DNA from: Capitulum mitella
Lineage: Eukaryota > Arthropoda > Thecostraca > Pollicipedomorpha > Pollicipedidae
NCBI GenBank assembly: GCA_030062745.1
Contig: CP099845.1
Span: 16,842,903-16,906,902, forward strand
Length of the DNA stretch: 64,000 nt
Reading direction: 5' to 3'
Numbering within the stretch: position 1 is the first letter of the stretch; each line of letters opens with the position of its first letter. The notes beneath the pieces were generated by a model. That model made no database searches. It was not told the origin of the DNA and was given only the letters and a program-made list of their open reading frames with translations. The translations under genes and the position numbers were made by a program. Positions 1-11,352 of this stretch are shown here, piece after piece.

Positions 1-356
1 AAGCCACAGAGTTTTCCCCAGAAACGCGTGGCCAGGTCGAATCCGGCAGAAGAACAGACACACGCATGATGTCCCGTCCCACGCACTGTCAACTACATCG
101 ATTTAACATAGCATCATCATCGTCATCATCAACAACAACAAAAACAAACACCATCGTCGCACAAGCCTGACCATTTCGCGTCAAAAGGCCCACCAATCCC
201 ACTTCTGAAGCTGACGAAATCCCCGCCGATTTCCGGAGGAACCCATGCTTTAAGACAGATCGTGCCGTGACAGCCGGGCCTGTCCCCTCGTTCTCCGGCG
301 GTCGATCAGCACCAGGGTGGAGCCCGGGGGGGGGGGCACTGGCCCGGCCCACTCAC

Positions 357-518
357 GTGGTACAGACTGAGCAGCACCAGCACGGCCGCAGTCATGACGG
401 CGCCCAGCCACACACCGCCGGCCGACACGCAGCACTGGCGCAGCGCCGGCCCGGCCCAACATCGCAGCACATCGATCGTGTCCGCGCCAGAGGCGGATTC
501 AGGGGGGGGGGCGGGGGC
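357..518 (-). CDS. Klarsicht-like gene, exon with probable transmembrane segment (last exon visible)
   Basis: Internal exon ending in a strong donor (CAC then GTGAGT, GT at 356-355). Two acceptors give the same frame: TTAG before 518 (54 codons) or CGCCAG before 434 (26 codons); both start in phase 0, as the preceding exon requires. The longer form begins with an Ala/Pro run encoded by a C tract, then an acidic linker. Residues 31-53 (VSAGGVWLGAVMTAAVLVLL plus SLY) form one hydrophobic helix preceded by Arg and two Cys, as expected for a tail anchor. In KASH proteins a segment like this spans the outer nuclear membrane and a short luminal tail ending in PPPX follows; that tail would lie in a further exon beyond the left edge. 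The sequence does not closely resemble the KASH helices I remember, so the KASH label is inference. Confidence 0.5.
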
Positions 519-3191
519 CTAATGAGCCGAGCCGCCACCCGTGCAGATCCGATCAGAGGAGTCGACACAGCGGCACCAGAGCACTGACGGCACGAGACAA
601 TCCCAGTGGCCGTGTCCGATTCTCAGCCGGGCTGCGATGGCTGCGTCGATGATGGCGCGTCTCGGCCGGCGTCCAGTCCGGAGTGGCGCCAATGACCGCC
701 GAAAGTCAGTCCCATCCGGAGAGGTACCAGTGGCCGCCGACCGCCACCTCGCCAGCGGCCACGTACGACCTCCAATTCACGGTCGCCTGGGCACCATCGA
801 GCCGCCGGAACTGAGCCCATCGTCACCGTGGGAACATCACTCACATGACACCCACACCCACACCCTCTCACAGCGGCAGAAGGCTCCCGGGAACCGCTGC
901 CGCCGGCCGACGCTGGCGTCGTGAACACCTAACGGGAACACTGCCCAGACAGAGACACCGATCATCCACTGACACTGGCAGACCGAGCAGCACACTTCGC
1001 AGTGGAAATGGCGGCACCAGTGAGCTGACCGGTGTCGGCACTGAGGAGGCACGGTGAACTGCCTCCTGGTGCGGGACGATTTCCCCGGACCAGTGGTGAC
1101 AGCTCTGGGCCACCACGGTCTGCCGTGGGCTCCGAGCGGCCCACGTGGACCCGTCGACGGCGGTCTGCTCACGTGGGTCTGCCACGTGGCGGGCCGCTCC
1201 CGAGAGGGGTTTTTGCTCCGAGTTTTTGCTTCGACCATGCCGGTGAACAATGCGACCAAATTAGATCGGCCAAATCTCGCTGCGTGATGGATCACGCGTT
1301 CGGCAGCAAGCTTTCGCCAGGGGAGCCTCGCGTGCGATACGTAGTCGCTCACCTGAGCAGCGGTCTCTGCAGTCTCACTGCAGCCTGAACACAGTCCGAC
1401 CTGATGTCTGGTGAACGGGAAAAGCCAGACCGGCATTCGGCCGCCACCGGAAAAAACAACAGCTCACTGTCAGGCGGCGCTGACAGATGGACTAAAAGGC
1501 CCACGGTATCAGTACACCCCGGACCAGCCGACTGTCGGACGGCGCTGACAGAGACACTGACAGGCCCACGGTATCAGTACACCCCGACCAGCCGACTGCC
1601 GGACGGCGCTGACAGAGGCACTGACAGGCCCACGGTATCAGTACACCCCGACCAGCCGACTGCCGGACGGCGCTGACAGAGGCACTGACAGGCCCACGGT
1701 ATCAGTACACCCCGACCAGCCCACTGTCAGGCGGCGCTGACAGAGGCACTGACAGGCCCACGGTATCAGTACACCCCGACCAGCCCACTGTCAGGCGGCG
1801 CTGACAGAGGCACTGACAGGCCCACGGTATCAGTACACCCCGACCAGCCCACTGTCAGGCGGCGCTGACAGAGGCACTAACAGGCCCACGGTATCAGTTC
1901 ACCCCGATCAGCCCACTGTCAGACGGCGCTGACAGAGGGACCGACAGGCCCGCGGTATCAGTACACCCCGACCAGCCCACCGTCGGGCGGCGGACACGAA
2001 TCAGTACTCCCGCGGCCGTACGACCGTCCTCATAGGCCAATAGTAGCACCAGGCATCAGCACGCGACCTTAGCTTGCACCACCCACGCAGCGCTGGGGAT
2101 TTCCAGCCACGATTCGTGAAGCTACAAACATCAGGCAGCAGTCTGAATCCAGGCAGTCCATGGAGTTCGCCACCTATAGCACGACGATGATCTTCATGAC
2201 GTCATAAATCCCGGTGACACTTGGACTCCGGAAAGTTGAGACAGCCTCTGGTAGGGCACCATCCTGATCTGGGTTTGCCGAGATGCGGTCCGCCAGGACT
2301 ACGTCCTACAATTACGCACCACTACGGGCATCTACTGGCAGTTTCTTTTGGACATCCAACTGGTGCAGTTCCTTGGCATTTGTTTGGCTGGTAGGTAGCC
2401 CGTGTGCTGCAAACCGTTCACTCCAGAAGGTCTATCGTCTAAACCGAGAGTACAGCGCACAACTGCGTGACATAAATCAATCTCAAGCAATCTAACCGTA
2501 ACTGAAATTAATGCAGCTGAACATATATGGTATCCCGCAGACCCACTGCAGTAGATACAGCTGGACATTTAGAGAAGGTTCTCTTTGTCATAAACCGGTG
2601 ACTCCGAACCAGTCCCGCATGTCAGGCTGGCACCCAATTCGGTGTAATAACAGACCACCGCCGAAGATACTGGGGCTGGCGGAAAATAACAGGGAGAGTT
2701 GTTTGTCCACAGCCGATACAGCCGGCACGGTCACTACCTCTAAAACTACTCTGCACCTGTCAGGGCCCGCCTCCGGAGCTACACTGGGCCTGGTCTGGGA
2801 GTGCCCTGGGTCTGAAGTATCACCGCAGCCAAATGGACATGATCTAGTGCAGGGGAGATCAATCGGGCACTTTCTGGGCCCATCTGCAGAGCTGTCTGAC
2901 CAGTGTCGCACAGGTCCATCGAGCACCTGGGCTATCCGTATCCTTACCTTAGCCCATAGGTGAACGGCAAACTAATAATAATAAAAAAACACCAGAGAAA
3001 TATAACTCAACCAGCCAAAACATTTCTGTCTGAGCCGCAAGGTTGCCAAAGAACGCGGAGAACGTGAAGTGTTTAATAAGCACTGGTCCTCGATTACCGT
3101 CAATGTGTTCACCTCGCCCAACCACGACTCTTCCCTGGTCTCAACAGCGATAAGGACGCGCCGGGCGGTCGATACCGGTGGCGCCCCCTAC
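519..3191 (-). other. Intron of the Klarsicht-like gene
   Basis: Runs from the donor GTAGGG at 3191 to the acceptor at 519-520 (or 435-436 for the shorter form of the next exon). It contains the 64-bp minisatellite at 1.5-2.0 kb and a less GC-rich stretch at 2.0-3.1 kb with no recognisable gene. A further small exon could be hidden here, since both flanking exons are in phase 0. Confidence 0.5.
1470..1985. repeat. 64-bp minisatellite, about 8 copies
   Basis: The marker CCCACGGTATCAGTACACCC recurs every 64-65 bases (1500, 1565, 1629, 1693, 1757 and onward). Each unit also has GGCGCTGACAGAGGCACTGA. Copies are nearly identical in the middle and diverge at both ends, the usual pattern for a recently expanded minisatellite. 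Confidence 0.93.
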
Positions 3192-3352
3192 CTGGTACGG
3201 GTCCCAAGCCTGCTCGGAGAGGGAGCTGATCTCCTCGCCGTGAGCGTTGTCCTCCGCTCCTTCCCGGGGAGACGTCTCGGAGGCCGTGCGGGGCGACACC
3301 TCCACCAGGGTGGCCTCGGTGGCGCAGGAGAGTAGAGAGCTGCGGTGTACGT
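3192..3352 (-). CDS. klar: Klarsicht-like gene, exon with SLSEQAWDPYQ motif
   Basis: Acceptor CCCGCAG ends at 3353 and donor CAG/GTAGGG begins at 3191. The exon opens with two bases (AC) that complete a GAC codon with the single G left by the exon at 4214-4521, and it ends in phase 0. It encodes about 54 residues, beginning VHRSSLLSCATEATLVEVSP and ending SLSEQAWDPYQ. The region is Ser/Glu rich and hydrophilic, with no membrane segment. I recall a phrase of this kind from the C-terminal part of insect Klarsicht, which is the main reason for the family call; this is memory, not a search result. Confidence 0.7.
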
Positions 3353-3411
3353 CTGCGGGCGGCACCGGCACCAAACACGTCAGAGACGATGGTACTGGTC
3401 AGAGTCCAGTA

Positions 3412-3910
3412 TCACTGGCCACACACGTCACAGCCGAGCACCACTGGACACACACATCACAGCTGAGCACCACTGGAGACGCACGTCACAGCTGAGCATC
3501 ACGGGACACACACATCATAGCTGAGTATCACTGGACATACACGTCACAACTGAGCACCACTGGAGACGCACGTCACAGCTGAGCATCACTGGACACACGT
3601 CACAGCTGAGCATCACTGGACACACACGTCACAGCTGGGCACCACTGGAGACGCACGTCACAGCTGAGCATCACTGGACACGCACGTCACAGCTGAGCAT
3701 CACTGGACATATAAATCACAGCTGAGCATCACTGGACACACACGTCACAGCTGGGCACCACTGGAGACACACGTCACAGCTGAGCATCACTGGACACGCA
3801 CGTCACAGCTGAGCATCACTGGACATATAAATCACAGCTGAGCATCACTGGACACACACGTCACAGCTGAGCATCACTGGGCACACAAATCAGAGCTCAG
3901 TACCACTGGC
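3412..3910. repeat. About 29-bp minisatellite, roughly 16 copies
   Basis: Units carry ACGTCACAGCTGAGCATCAC followed by TGGACACAC. Variants (GCACCACTGGAGACGC, CATATAAATCACAGC) alternate in a higher-order pattern, so blocks of several units have been duplicated together. It lies in the 859-bp intron between the exons at 3192-3352 and 4214-4521. Confidence 0.92.
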
Positions 3911-4213
3911 CAAAAACGTTGGCGCCGAACACCAGTGACCGCCCGACGACCGGTCAACCAGAACACGGTCCAATATACTTACGACACATCCCACCACACG
4001 AGCTCACCGAACACGAAACGGGACCAGACCACCATACATCCCATCACATGGGCTCTCAGACAAGAGCACGTAGGAACACGCGCTTAGATCAAAGCATGTC
4101 CCATGACATCAGCACGCTGAAAATAAACATAGTCTTCAAAGAAAGACACATCACAGGCCGGCGCCATGCACCTGAGTCTGAGCACACGTTAATGACGGGT
4201 CCGCCGTACTGAC

Positions 4214-4521
4214 CGGTCTCTGGCGGCGCCGCGCCGGCCCGGCCCCTCTCGCTGTCGCTGCCCGAGGAGCGCAGGCTGCGGCGGCGACGGTGGGCCGGCG
4301 AGCCGCCGCCGCCGGCCTCACTGCCCGAGCTGTGAGCTGCTGTGGGCCGGTGGACGCGCGAGCGGCGCCGACCCGCCCAGAACGGCGAGTCGAACGACGC
4401 CGAGTTCGGGAGCTTCTTGGGGATGGCGCCCGCCGAGACCGTGGTGTTGCTCGAGCTGTCGGCAGGAGAGAGGCGGTTCGGCGGGCGGGAACTGGAGCAG
4501 GTCCGCTCTGTACAGTCGATA
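4214..4521 (-). CDS. klar: Klarsicht-like gene, Ser- and Arg-rich exon
   Basis: Donor G/GTCAGT begins at 4213. The acceptor is the AG at 4523-4522, after a pyrimidine-rich stretch; it is the one that keeps the phase, because the previous exon ends TCC AG and the first T here makes AGT. An alternative AG at 4540-4539 would bring in a stop. It encodes about 103 residues: SIDCTERTCSSS, a Ser-rich part, the hydrophobic phrase IPKKLPNSASFDSPFW, then a basic Arg/Ser run with RRRRSLRSSGSDSERG. It looks like a disordered, phosphorylatable linker. No known domain is visible. Confidence 0.7.
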
Positions 4522-4901
4522 CTCAGGCAGCACAAAGGCTGAGGCTAGGAAACAATGAGCAACACACGCAAACGAAAACAAAACGCCTGACACGGAAAAA
4601 GGCTCAGCGCGGTGCAACCAGCAGACAGGAAGAGCTCGGGAAGGACAGTGAGCGTAAATCTCGTACGAGCGAGATGACTTTGACCGGTCGACACACCCCT
4701 ATGAAGCAGCCTGAGTGCGACAGACTCCAACGGAGAGGCAGCCGGTTGCACTTGACAACAATCACAGCCGGCACCGTCAAAACAACGGCGGCAGCTGTCG
4801 CTCGCTGTCCGCTGTGTACAAAACATTGTACAGCATCGCCGCAGGGCCGCCCGCAGGTGCCAGGCCGGACCGGGCCGGGCCGGGCCGGAGCCGGCACACA
4901 C

Positions 4902-5059
4902 CTGGACGTGACGCCCTTCTCGTTCGTGGGCGTCAGCATCTCGTTGAGCGCCGTCTCGGAGACGGAGAGCGGCACGCGGCGCAGCCGGCCGGCCGAGCCC
5001 AAGCCGTGCAGGCTCCACGGACGTTCGCCGGAGCGACGCTTCTTGGTGCGCAAAATCAC
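4902..5059 (-). CDS. klar: Klarsicht-like gene, basic exon
   Basis: Acceptor GCCGCAG ends at 5060; donor TCCAG/GTGTGT begins at 4901. The exon starts in phase 0, matching the upstream exon, and leaves two bases (AG) for the next. It encodes 52 full codons: VILRTKKRRSGERPWSLHGL, then GSAGRLRR and VPLSVSETALNEMLTP. The KKRR basic cluster followed by a short amphipathic stretch (LSVSETALNEML) is well conserved in appearance and has no low-complexity sequence, so this is likely a functional block. The basic cluster could act as a nuclear or microtubule-contact signal; that is inference. Confidence 0.75.
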
Positions 5060-5098
5060 CTGCGGCCACACAGTCACCGCCAGTGGTCAGAAAACACC

Positions 5099-5356
5099 GG
5101 CAGTGGGCGGCAGTCAATATTTAACAGGCATAATGCGCAACAGTCAACATTCAACAGGCGCAGTCGGCGCACGTCAACATTTAATTGGCTGCAGTCGGCG
5201 GGAGGTGGCGTTTAACAGCCGAAGAGGGTGGGAGGCAGCGTTTAACAGCCGCAGTGGGCGGGAGGCAGCGTTTAACAGCCGCAGTGGGCGGGAGGCAGCG
5301 TTTAACAGCCGCAGTGGGCGGGAGGCAGCGTTTAACAGCCGCAGTGGGCGGCAGTC
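5099..5356. repeat. 30-bp minisatellite, about 8 copies
   Basis: Unit GGCAGCGTTTAACAGCCGCA followed by GTGGGCGGGA. The first copies (5099-5200) are diverged and carry ATATTTAACAGGC or CAACATTTAATTGGC; the last five are nearly identical, so growth occurred at the right end. It sits in the short intron between the exons at 4902-5059 and 5547-5717 and makes up about half of it. Confidence 0.92.
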
Positions 5357-5546
5357 AAGGGCGCGAAGACAGGGCCGCGGCAAAATCCGGAGCGCTGAGA
5401 CTTCGCCACGAGTCATTATCCGCTTTGCTGGGCGCGTGGGCGGAGGACGACACGTTCACGGAAACGGAGCCCCGAAACCGCCGCACCACACGCCAGCGAG
5501 ACAGGGCGGAGCGGGAGGGCCCGCGGCCGTCCCATACCCGCCGCAC

Positions 5547-5717
5547 CTTGGGAGGGGCGCCGTCCGGACTGGCCGAGGCCGGAGCGTTGGTCGGCGTGGC
5601 CAGCTCGTGACAGGTGACCATGCTGCAGGTCAGGTCCTCGGAGGCGGAGGAGGCCGTCTCAGCGTCCGACTCGCCGGTGGTGTACTCGCCGCTGGCGTCA
5701 CAGCTGCTGTCCGTCAC
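5547..5717 (-). CDS. klar: Klarsicht-like gene, acidic Ser/Thr exon
   Basis: Acceptor GGCAG ends at 5718 and donor AAG/GTGCGG begins at 5546. It has exactly 57 codons, phase 0 at both ends. The product begins VTDSSCDASGEYTTGESDAE, continues with a Ser/Glu cluster (TASSASED), then LTCSMVTCHELATP and a Pro/Ala tail ending PPK. Acidic Ser/Thr clusters of this kind are typical casein-kinase targets (inference). It joins in frame to the 945-base exon upstream and the basic exon downstream. A phrase like CDASGEYTTGESD is familiar to me from Klarsicht. Confidence 0.75.
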
Positions 5718-7910
5718 CTGCCACGAGCGGCGGAGTTCTCGTCAGTCAGTCACACACCTCTATGGTCACCGACAGCCCACCGCCACGTGCGCCATACCAT
5801 AAACAGTCAACGGGGGAACGGATGCAGATGTGCTGCCAGTCCTCGGATCCACCGCGCAGCTAAAAGGGAACGAGACGCGGCGGCGTGTCACGCACGAGAG
5901 AGACAACAGCATCATGATGACAAATGATACCGCATGACGAACAGACACGGTGAAGCGGAGGTGCGTCAGACACGAGAGAGCCGTACATCTCGTTACTGCA
6001 GTTACACAGATCGACAACCGGCGCCAAGCCAGCGGACGAAAGGAATTCATCGCCCCGCTTAATAGGCCAGCAGGTGACCCGCATACCAAAACCAGTCCAG
6101 GATTGTGTTTGTTGGAGTCACTTCAAGGTGACGGCTAATGGGGGCAATGGTCTCAGTTCAGCAAACGATACTCCAGACAAGGTTCCAGAGTTCCGCAGCC
6201 TGCGCAGGAAACGAAACATCGAAATCCCTGAGGAGGCCAAGCGCTCATAGCTGCGCGCCAAAGGAAATGCCGGCAGAGATAGCTGGACGGGGGCGGGGAG
6301 GGGGCAGGAAGTGCGAGGTCAGCCGCGCACCGAGCACGGCCCCAACTGACCGGCACTGTCCGCCGCCACGGACAGCAACAGCCCACCGGGAGCCCACCAG
6401 GAGACCGCGGTCACGAGAGTGCAGGTCCCGAGCCACCGCTCGTCTCCGGCCGCCGGTAACGCGGCCGACAGCCGGCCAGGGGACGGCCGGCACCGGAAAC
6501 TGGGACCCCACTGGCCGACCCACGACTCGTCTCCGGCCGCCGGTACTGCGGCCGACAGCCGGCCAGGGGCCGTCAGACCCTGTCGGTCGCGTCGCAGCGG
6601 ACGTCTTTTGCTGATCGGCGCGACAGCCGCGGCGGCACGGTGCGGGCCCGGGCCGGGCCGCCGTCGGTCACCGCCACTGGCCGACGGCGGAGGTGTCAGG
6701 TCAGCGGCTGACGGTGACAGGTCAGAGGACAGCCAGCCACCAGCCGGGGGTGCGGCCCGGAGAGAAGGGGGCAGGCCGGCCCGGCGCAACTCCGCACCCT
6801 GTGCCGCACACCAGCCTGCACCAACCGGCTGACCCAAGGAGTCCCCGTGCTACACGCCGGCCCGTTAACAATGCAACGACGCCTGCATGCGGCCCGGGCA
6901 TTACTGCATTTTTAAGTCCAACTTCGGGGGGGCGGGAGAAGTAACAACTCCCGCCCTGCATGCCCCCTATCAGCCAGCAGGACACAAATCATCCTGGACG
7001 GGTGTCGGTCGTTAGAGCACCGGCTGCAGTGTTCGTTCCCGTCCGGCGTACATGGCAGGGGGGCACGCGAGCCACTACCTCCCCCGCTCTCTCTCCCTCT
7101 GTCCCGCTCGGCCGCGGCCGGGCCACTTTCCAGGCCCGAACCATCTATACGGCAGTAGCTGCTCATAACGCGGCCGGGCCGGCTGACCTTGGTGTCCAGG
7201 GTCCAGGCGGCCGGCCGCTCCGCTGTCAATCAGCCCCGGCCGACCGCGCCACACGATCCCCCTCCCCAGCAGCCGGTCCAGCCCGACACAGACGGCTGAA
7301 CCAGTCAGCTGGAGCCAGCACTCCGCCAGCGCCGGAGACAGAATCGACCGCGGCCGGCCGTCACACGAGACAGTGACGCAGTGTGACGAACCGACGGTCA
7401 CGCGGACAGGGCGCTTATTCAGCATCACGGCCGGCCTGGACACGGACAGCCGACGAACAACTGATCAACCCTCCCTAACTGACATGCCAGAGCAGCTGCG
7501 ACCTCGGCTGGAGGCACCGATTGGAGGCCAAAACCACAAATCCAGACCAGAGAACAAAGAACGACAACGCGTTAATGAGGTCATGGAACAAGTCCAGGTT
7601 CCTCACAGCCTCGTGCCGACAGCAGACAGTCCCCAGCGTCGCGGAGGCTCTGTACTGACGGGGCTGGCGGCACGCCCTCCCCCTCCCCCCGCCCCCCGGG
7701 GACCGACCAGACGGCCGGTCCGTAACACAGCCCAGGTGCGGCCGGCAGACCCGCACGCAAAAACCATCCCACGCCGGAACCGGCCCACCAGGATAAACAG
7801 CGGCGGCCGGCGCACGTGCGGCCCGGCGGCACAAGCCCTGACTGAGAGACGGTGCTCAACGGCCGACGGCGGCCAGCCGTCCCCGACGGCCGGACAGGGG
7901 AGCCGAGATC

Positions 7911-8713
7911 ATCTGACCGGACAGCCGGAACCGACTGACCGGACAGCCGGGACCGTGTGACCGGACGGCCGGGACCGTGTGACCGGACGGCCGGGACCGT
8001 CTGGCCGGACGGCCGGGACTGTCTGACCGGACGGCCGGGACCGTCTGGCCGGACGGCCGGGACCGTGTGACCGGACGGCCGGGACTGTCTGACCGGACAG
8101 CCGGGACTGTCTGACCGGACGGCCGGGACCGTCTGGCCGGACGGCCGGGACCGTTTGGCCGGACGGCCGGGACCGTGTGACCGGACGGCCGGGACCGTGT
8201 GACCGGACGGCCGGGACCGTCTGACCGGACAGCCGGGACCGTCTGACCGGACAGCCGGGACCGTCTGACCGGACGGCCGGGACCGTCTGACCGGACAGCC
8301 GGGACCGTCTGGCCGGACGGCCGGGACCGTCTGGCCGGACGGCCGGGACCGTCTGGCCGGACGGCCGGGACCGTCTGACCGGACAGCCGGGACTGTCTGA
8401 CCGGACGGCCGGGACCGTCTGACCGGACAGCCGGGACCGTGTGACCGGACGGCCGGGACCGTCTGACCGGACGGCCGGGACCGTCTGGCCGGACGGCCGG
8501 GACCGTCTGACCGGACGGCCGGGACCGTCTGACCGGACGGCCGGGACCGTCTGGCCGGACGGCCGGGACCGTCTGACCAGACGGCCGGGACCGTCTGGCC
8601 GGACGGCCGGGACCGTCTGACCGGACAGCCGGGACCGTCTGACCGGACGGCCGGGACCGTCTGGCCGGACGGCCGGGACCGTCTGACCAGACGGCCGGGA
8701 CCGTCTGGCCGGG
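7911..8713. repeat. 22-bp minisatellite, about 36 copies
   Basis: Unit GACCGTCTGACCGGACGG plus CCGG, with few variants (GTGTGA or CTGGCC for CTGACC; ACAGCC for ACGGCC). The unit is built round the self-complementary CGGCCG and CCGG. Because 22 is not a multiple of three, all three registers are read in turn, so three units make a 22-residue peptide repeat and the minus strand is open for over 400 codons. This is an artefact of the repeat, not a protein gene. Confidence 0.96.
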
Positions 8714-10239
8714 GAGCGCAAGGAAACAGGGCGGGCGGCCACTCCCATCAATGATCTGTTTCTGACTGCCGCAGGCAGACGTGATGAGTGAACGGGAGCG
8801 ACGCCGGCGGTCCCACTGTGTCACGACACTCAGCAGAACGCACAGCGCCGCACGGCACCCCGACAGCGGCTGCACGAAGGCATCAGCGGCCTCTCTCCGC
8901 TGCCGGCCGTTCTGGGTCCAGCGCCTCGCATCACCTGACAGGAGCGGCGGGGCGGGGGGACCGGCCGCCGCCGCCGCGTGTCCGTCGACAGAGGGAGGCA
9001 ACCCTAATGCGGAACACACGCCCCGGACAAAAACCGGCCAGCAATTCCGGCCTCCACGGGCGTCTGACGTTCCCCGTCCTCCTCTCTGCTTCACTGTACC
9101 GGCAGACTCACCGCAGCTGCCCGGCACTGTCCAGGCAAAACGGCTGACGTGCTTATTCTGCTCACCACTGTTTGACAACTACACTAAAACCCGGTCTTTC
9201 TTTGGCCAGGTATCCTCTGGGTACCCGACTGCGCACCTTATCTGGGTGGAGCCAAGAGAGACATTGCCCTGCTGTGCTGGTTAACCGCCAGAGTCAAGTA
9301 ACAGCCTTCCCTGCCGACACGCCGGCTGTCAGAATATTCCCCCGATCGAGACGAACACCATCAGTCGGGCGGCCATCGAGACAGCATTTGCCAGTCGGCG
9401 GGCTGACACAGGTTACACACTAGACAGACCTCGACTTTGGTACGAGTGTGAACAGGCCACAAGTCTGCGTGCGTGTGAACGCGCGTGGCGCTATCTGCAT
9501 AACTGAGACAGCTGGGGCAGCCTATCTGCTAAAGTCTACCTAAGACAGCTGGAGCAGTCTATCTCTTAACGTACGGCTGCCTGTTTGCCAGCTGTTTTGT
9601 ACCTGCTACCTGTTTTGGAGCAGCCTGTTTGCCAATGTACAAATAAGGCGACTAGGACATCCTACCTAATGATGCATGCATACTGTACTGCTGAGGCTGA
9701 TGAAGCTGCTTGCTTGTCGACCTATACCGATCGAGCCAGGCGGTATTAACGCAGACACGACTCTATCGTACACGGTCACCAGTGACTGGAAGAAATATCC
9801 AAAGGGCGACGACAAAGATTTCCCTGCCACCACCTCTGCCACGGCTAATTCTGTGTAATAACAGCTGCTAATTCCGAAGAGTGCATTACTGCCTTTTTAG
9901 TTACCTTCTGCATACGAACATGACTGATTTAAGCATGAATTTTATATCTCCGGTGCGTCCGGCTATCGACCAGACTGGGTCGCGTGATACAACCGCCGTC
10001 CACAGCATGGCTGAGGCCCATCCTGCAGGTGTTCACAATGTCCGCTGGCGGCGGCAGAGAGCCAGGAGCCGCCCCAGCGGCGCCAGAAGGGGTGTGGTCG
10101 GCAGACAGCCGGCCGGCGCCTCACAGACACGGCCGCCGGCGCCGCCTAACCGCAGGCGACAGGCGACAACCTCACGTGCCACCTCCGGCACGACAGGCCC
10201 GCACGGTCGGCGGCGCGACGGCCCCAGGGGACACCGTCA

Positions 10240-10512
10240 GCCGCGGCCGACCGCCGGCGAGCGCTCATATCATGCCGTCCCTCAGTGGTGTCCCTCAGAG
10301 GAACTGTAGCTGCGGCCGACCGCCGGCCAGCGCCCATATCATGCCGTCCCCTCAGTGAGGAACTGTAGCCGCGGCCGACCGCCGGCCAGCGCCCATATCA
10401 TGCCGTCCCCTCAGTGAGGAACTGTAGCCGCGGCCGACCGCCGGCCAGCGACCATATCATGCCGTCCCCTCAGTGAGGAACCGTAGCCGCGGCCGACCGC
10501 CGGCCAGCGATC
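10240..10512. repeat. 59-bp minisatellite, about 4.5 copies
   Basis: Each unit has GAACTGTAGCCGCGGCCGAC, then CGCCGGCCAGCG and CATATCATGCCGTCCCCTCA. The first copy is diverged; the next three are nearly perfect. Confidence 0.9.
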
Positions 10513-11114
10513 ATACCGCGCTGTCCTCACAGTGACGCGCTGTGACCCCACCCCCAGGCGTCAGCACCACCACCAGGTGTGAGTGCCACCACCGCAAGGA
10601 TCGGTGCCGTCCGTACCGGGTACCAGGACAACATGCACCCGACAAGGGACAGTGAGTACCAGATGTCAAATGAAAGCTATCTGTATCAGGTACCGGTGCA
10701 GTCTGCAACGGCATCGACACTACGTGACTCCCTAGCGGCAGGAAGGGAGGTTGTTCCGGCCGACTGCAGTTGCTAGAGGCCGCAGGCGGGGCGCACCGGC
10801 CATCGAGGCGTGCCGGTGAATCAGGCTGCTGCTCAGCCACCACAACTGCCGCGGCTCGGTGCCCCACTCCACAAGTGACGCGAACCCCTCCCCCTTCCCT
10901 CGCCCGGCGCCCCGCTGCGGTGAGTGACGTGGGTGACGTCGCCAACGACAGCTCTGATTACCCGGAGGGCAAACACTGGCGCCGTGCAATAAAGCAAACC
11001 CAGCAAACACGCGGCGGAGCAAACAAACTCCCACCGCCCGCAACCTAACAAGCCCGGCTGGCCGAAAACCTATCTGGGACCAACTACGACAGACTAAGTA
11101 CGGTCTCCGTCAGA

Positions 11115-11250
11115 TGTGACAAGGACACCCGGGCACGGACACGGCCGGCCGGTCTGCCATCCTCCTCACAGACACGGACACAGCCAGCCAGTCTGCCGTC
11201 CTCCTCACGGACACGGACACGGACGGCCGGTCTGCCGTCCAGACGGCGAA
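11115..11250. repeat. 42-bp repeat, 3 copies
   Basis: Three copies of GACACGGACAC plus a variable CGGCC/CAGCC block and GGTCTGCCGTCCTCCTCAC. It lies about 100 bases beyond the donor of the 945-base exon, inside the intron. Confidence 0.82.
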
Positions 11251-11352
11251 CAGAGCGGAAATCCGGCACGATTGGCCACGGTCAGACGAGCGCGTCGTCC
11301 GCCGGAACACACCCCGCGGCCACGTCATGCCCTCCCCATCACGGGGACCTAC

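Larger units (their letters stand above)
5718..11352 (-). other. 5.6-kb intron of the Klarsicht-like gene
   Basis: Bounded by the donor GTAGGT at 11352 and the acceptor CAG at 5720-5718. It holds the 22-bp array (7.9-8.7 kb), the 59-bp array (10.2-10.5 kb) and the 42-bp triplet repeat (11.1-11.25 kb), plus GC-rich unique DNA. I see no exon inside it. Long frames across 6.1-7.9 kb are Pro/Arg/Ala-rich in all registers and look like composition effects. Confidence 0.6.

Noticed and set aside
2080-2960. Less GC-rich stretch that resembles an old dispersed repeat
   Set aside because: I could not identify a family, terminal repeats or a coding domain, so no mobile element is claimed.
4522-4540. 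Alternative acceptor at 4540-4539 for the exon at 4214-4521
   Set aside because: It breaks the phase with the exon at 4902-5059 and brings a stop codon into frame; the AG at 4523-4522 fits.
4290-5927. 545-codon plus-strand open frame
   Set aside because: It is antisense to four spliced minus-strand segments (exons 4214-4521, 4902-5059, 5547-5717) and crosses their introns and a minisatellite; the minus-strand exons explain the lack of stops.
7856-9178. 440-codon minus-strand open frame
   Set aside because: Most of it is the 22-bp minisatellite; other registers are open too, and the peptide is only the repeat (PAVRSDGPGRP type).
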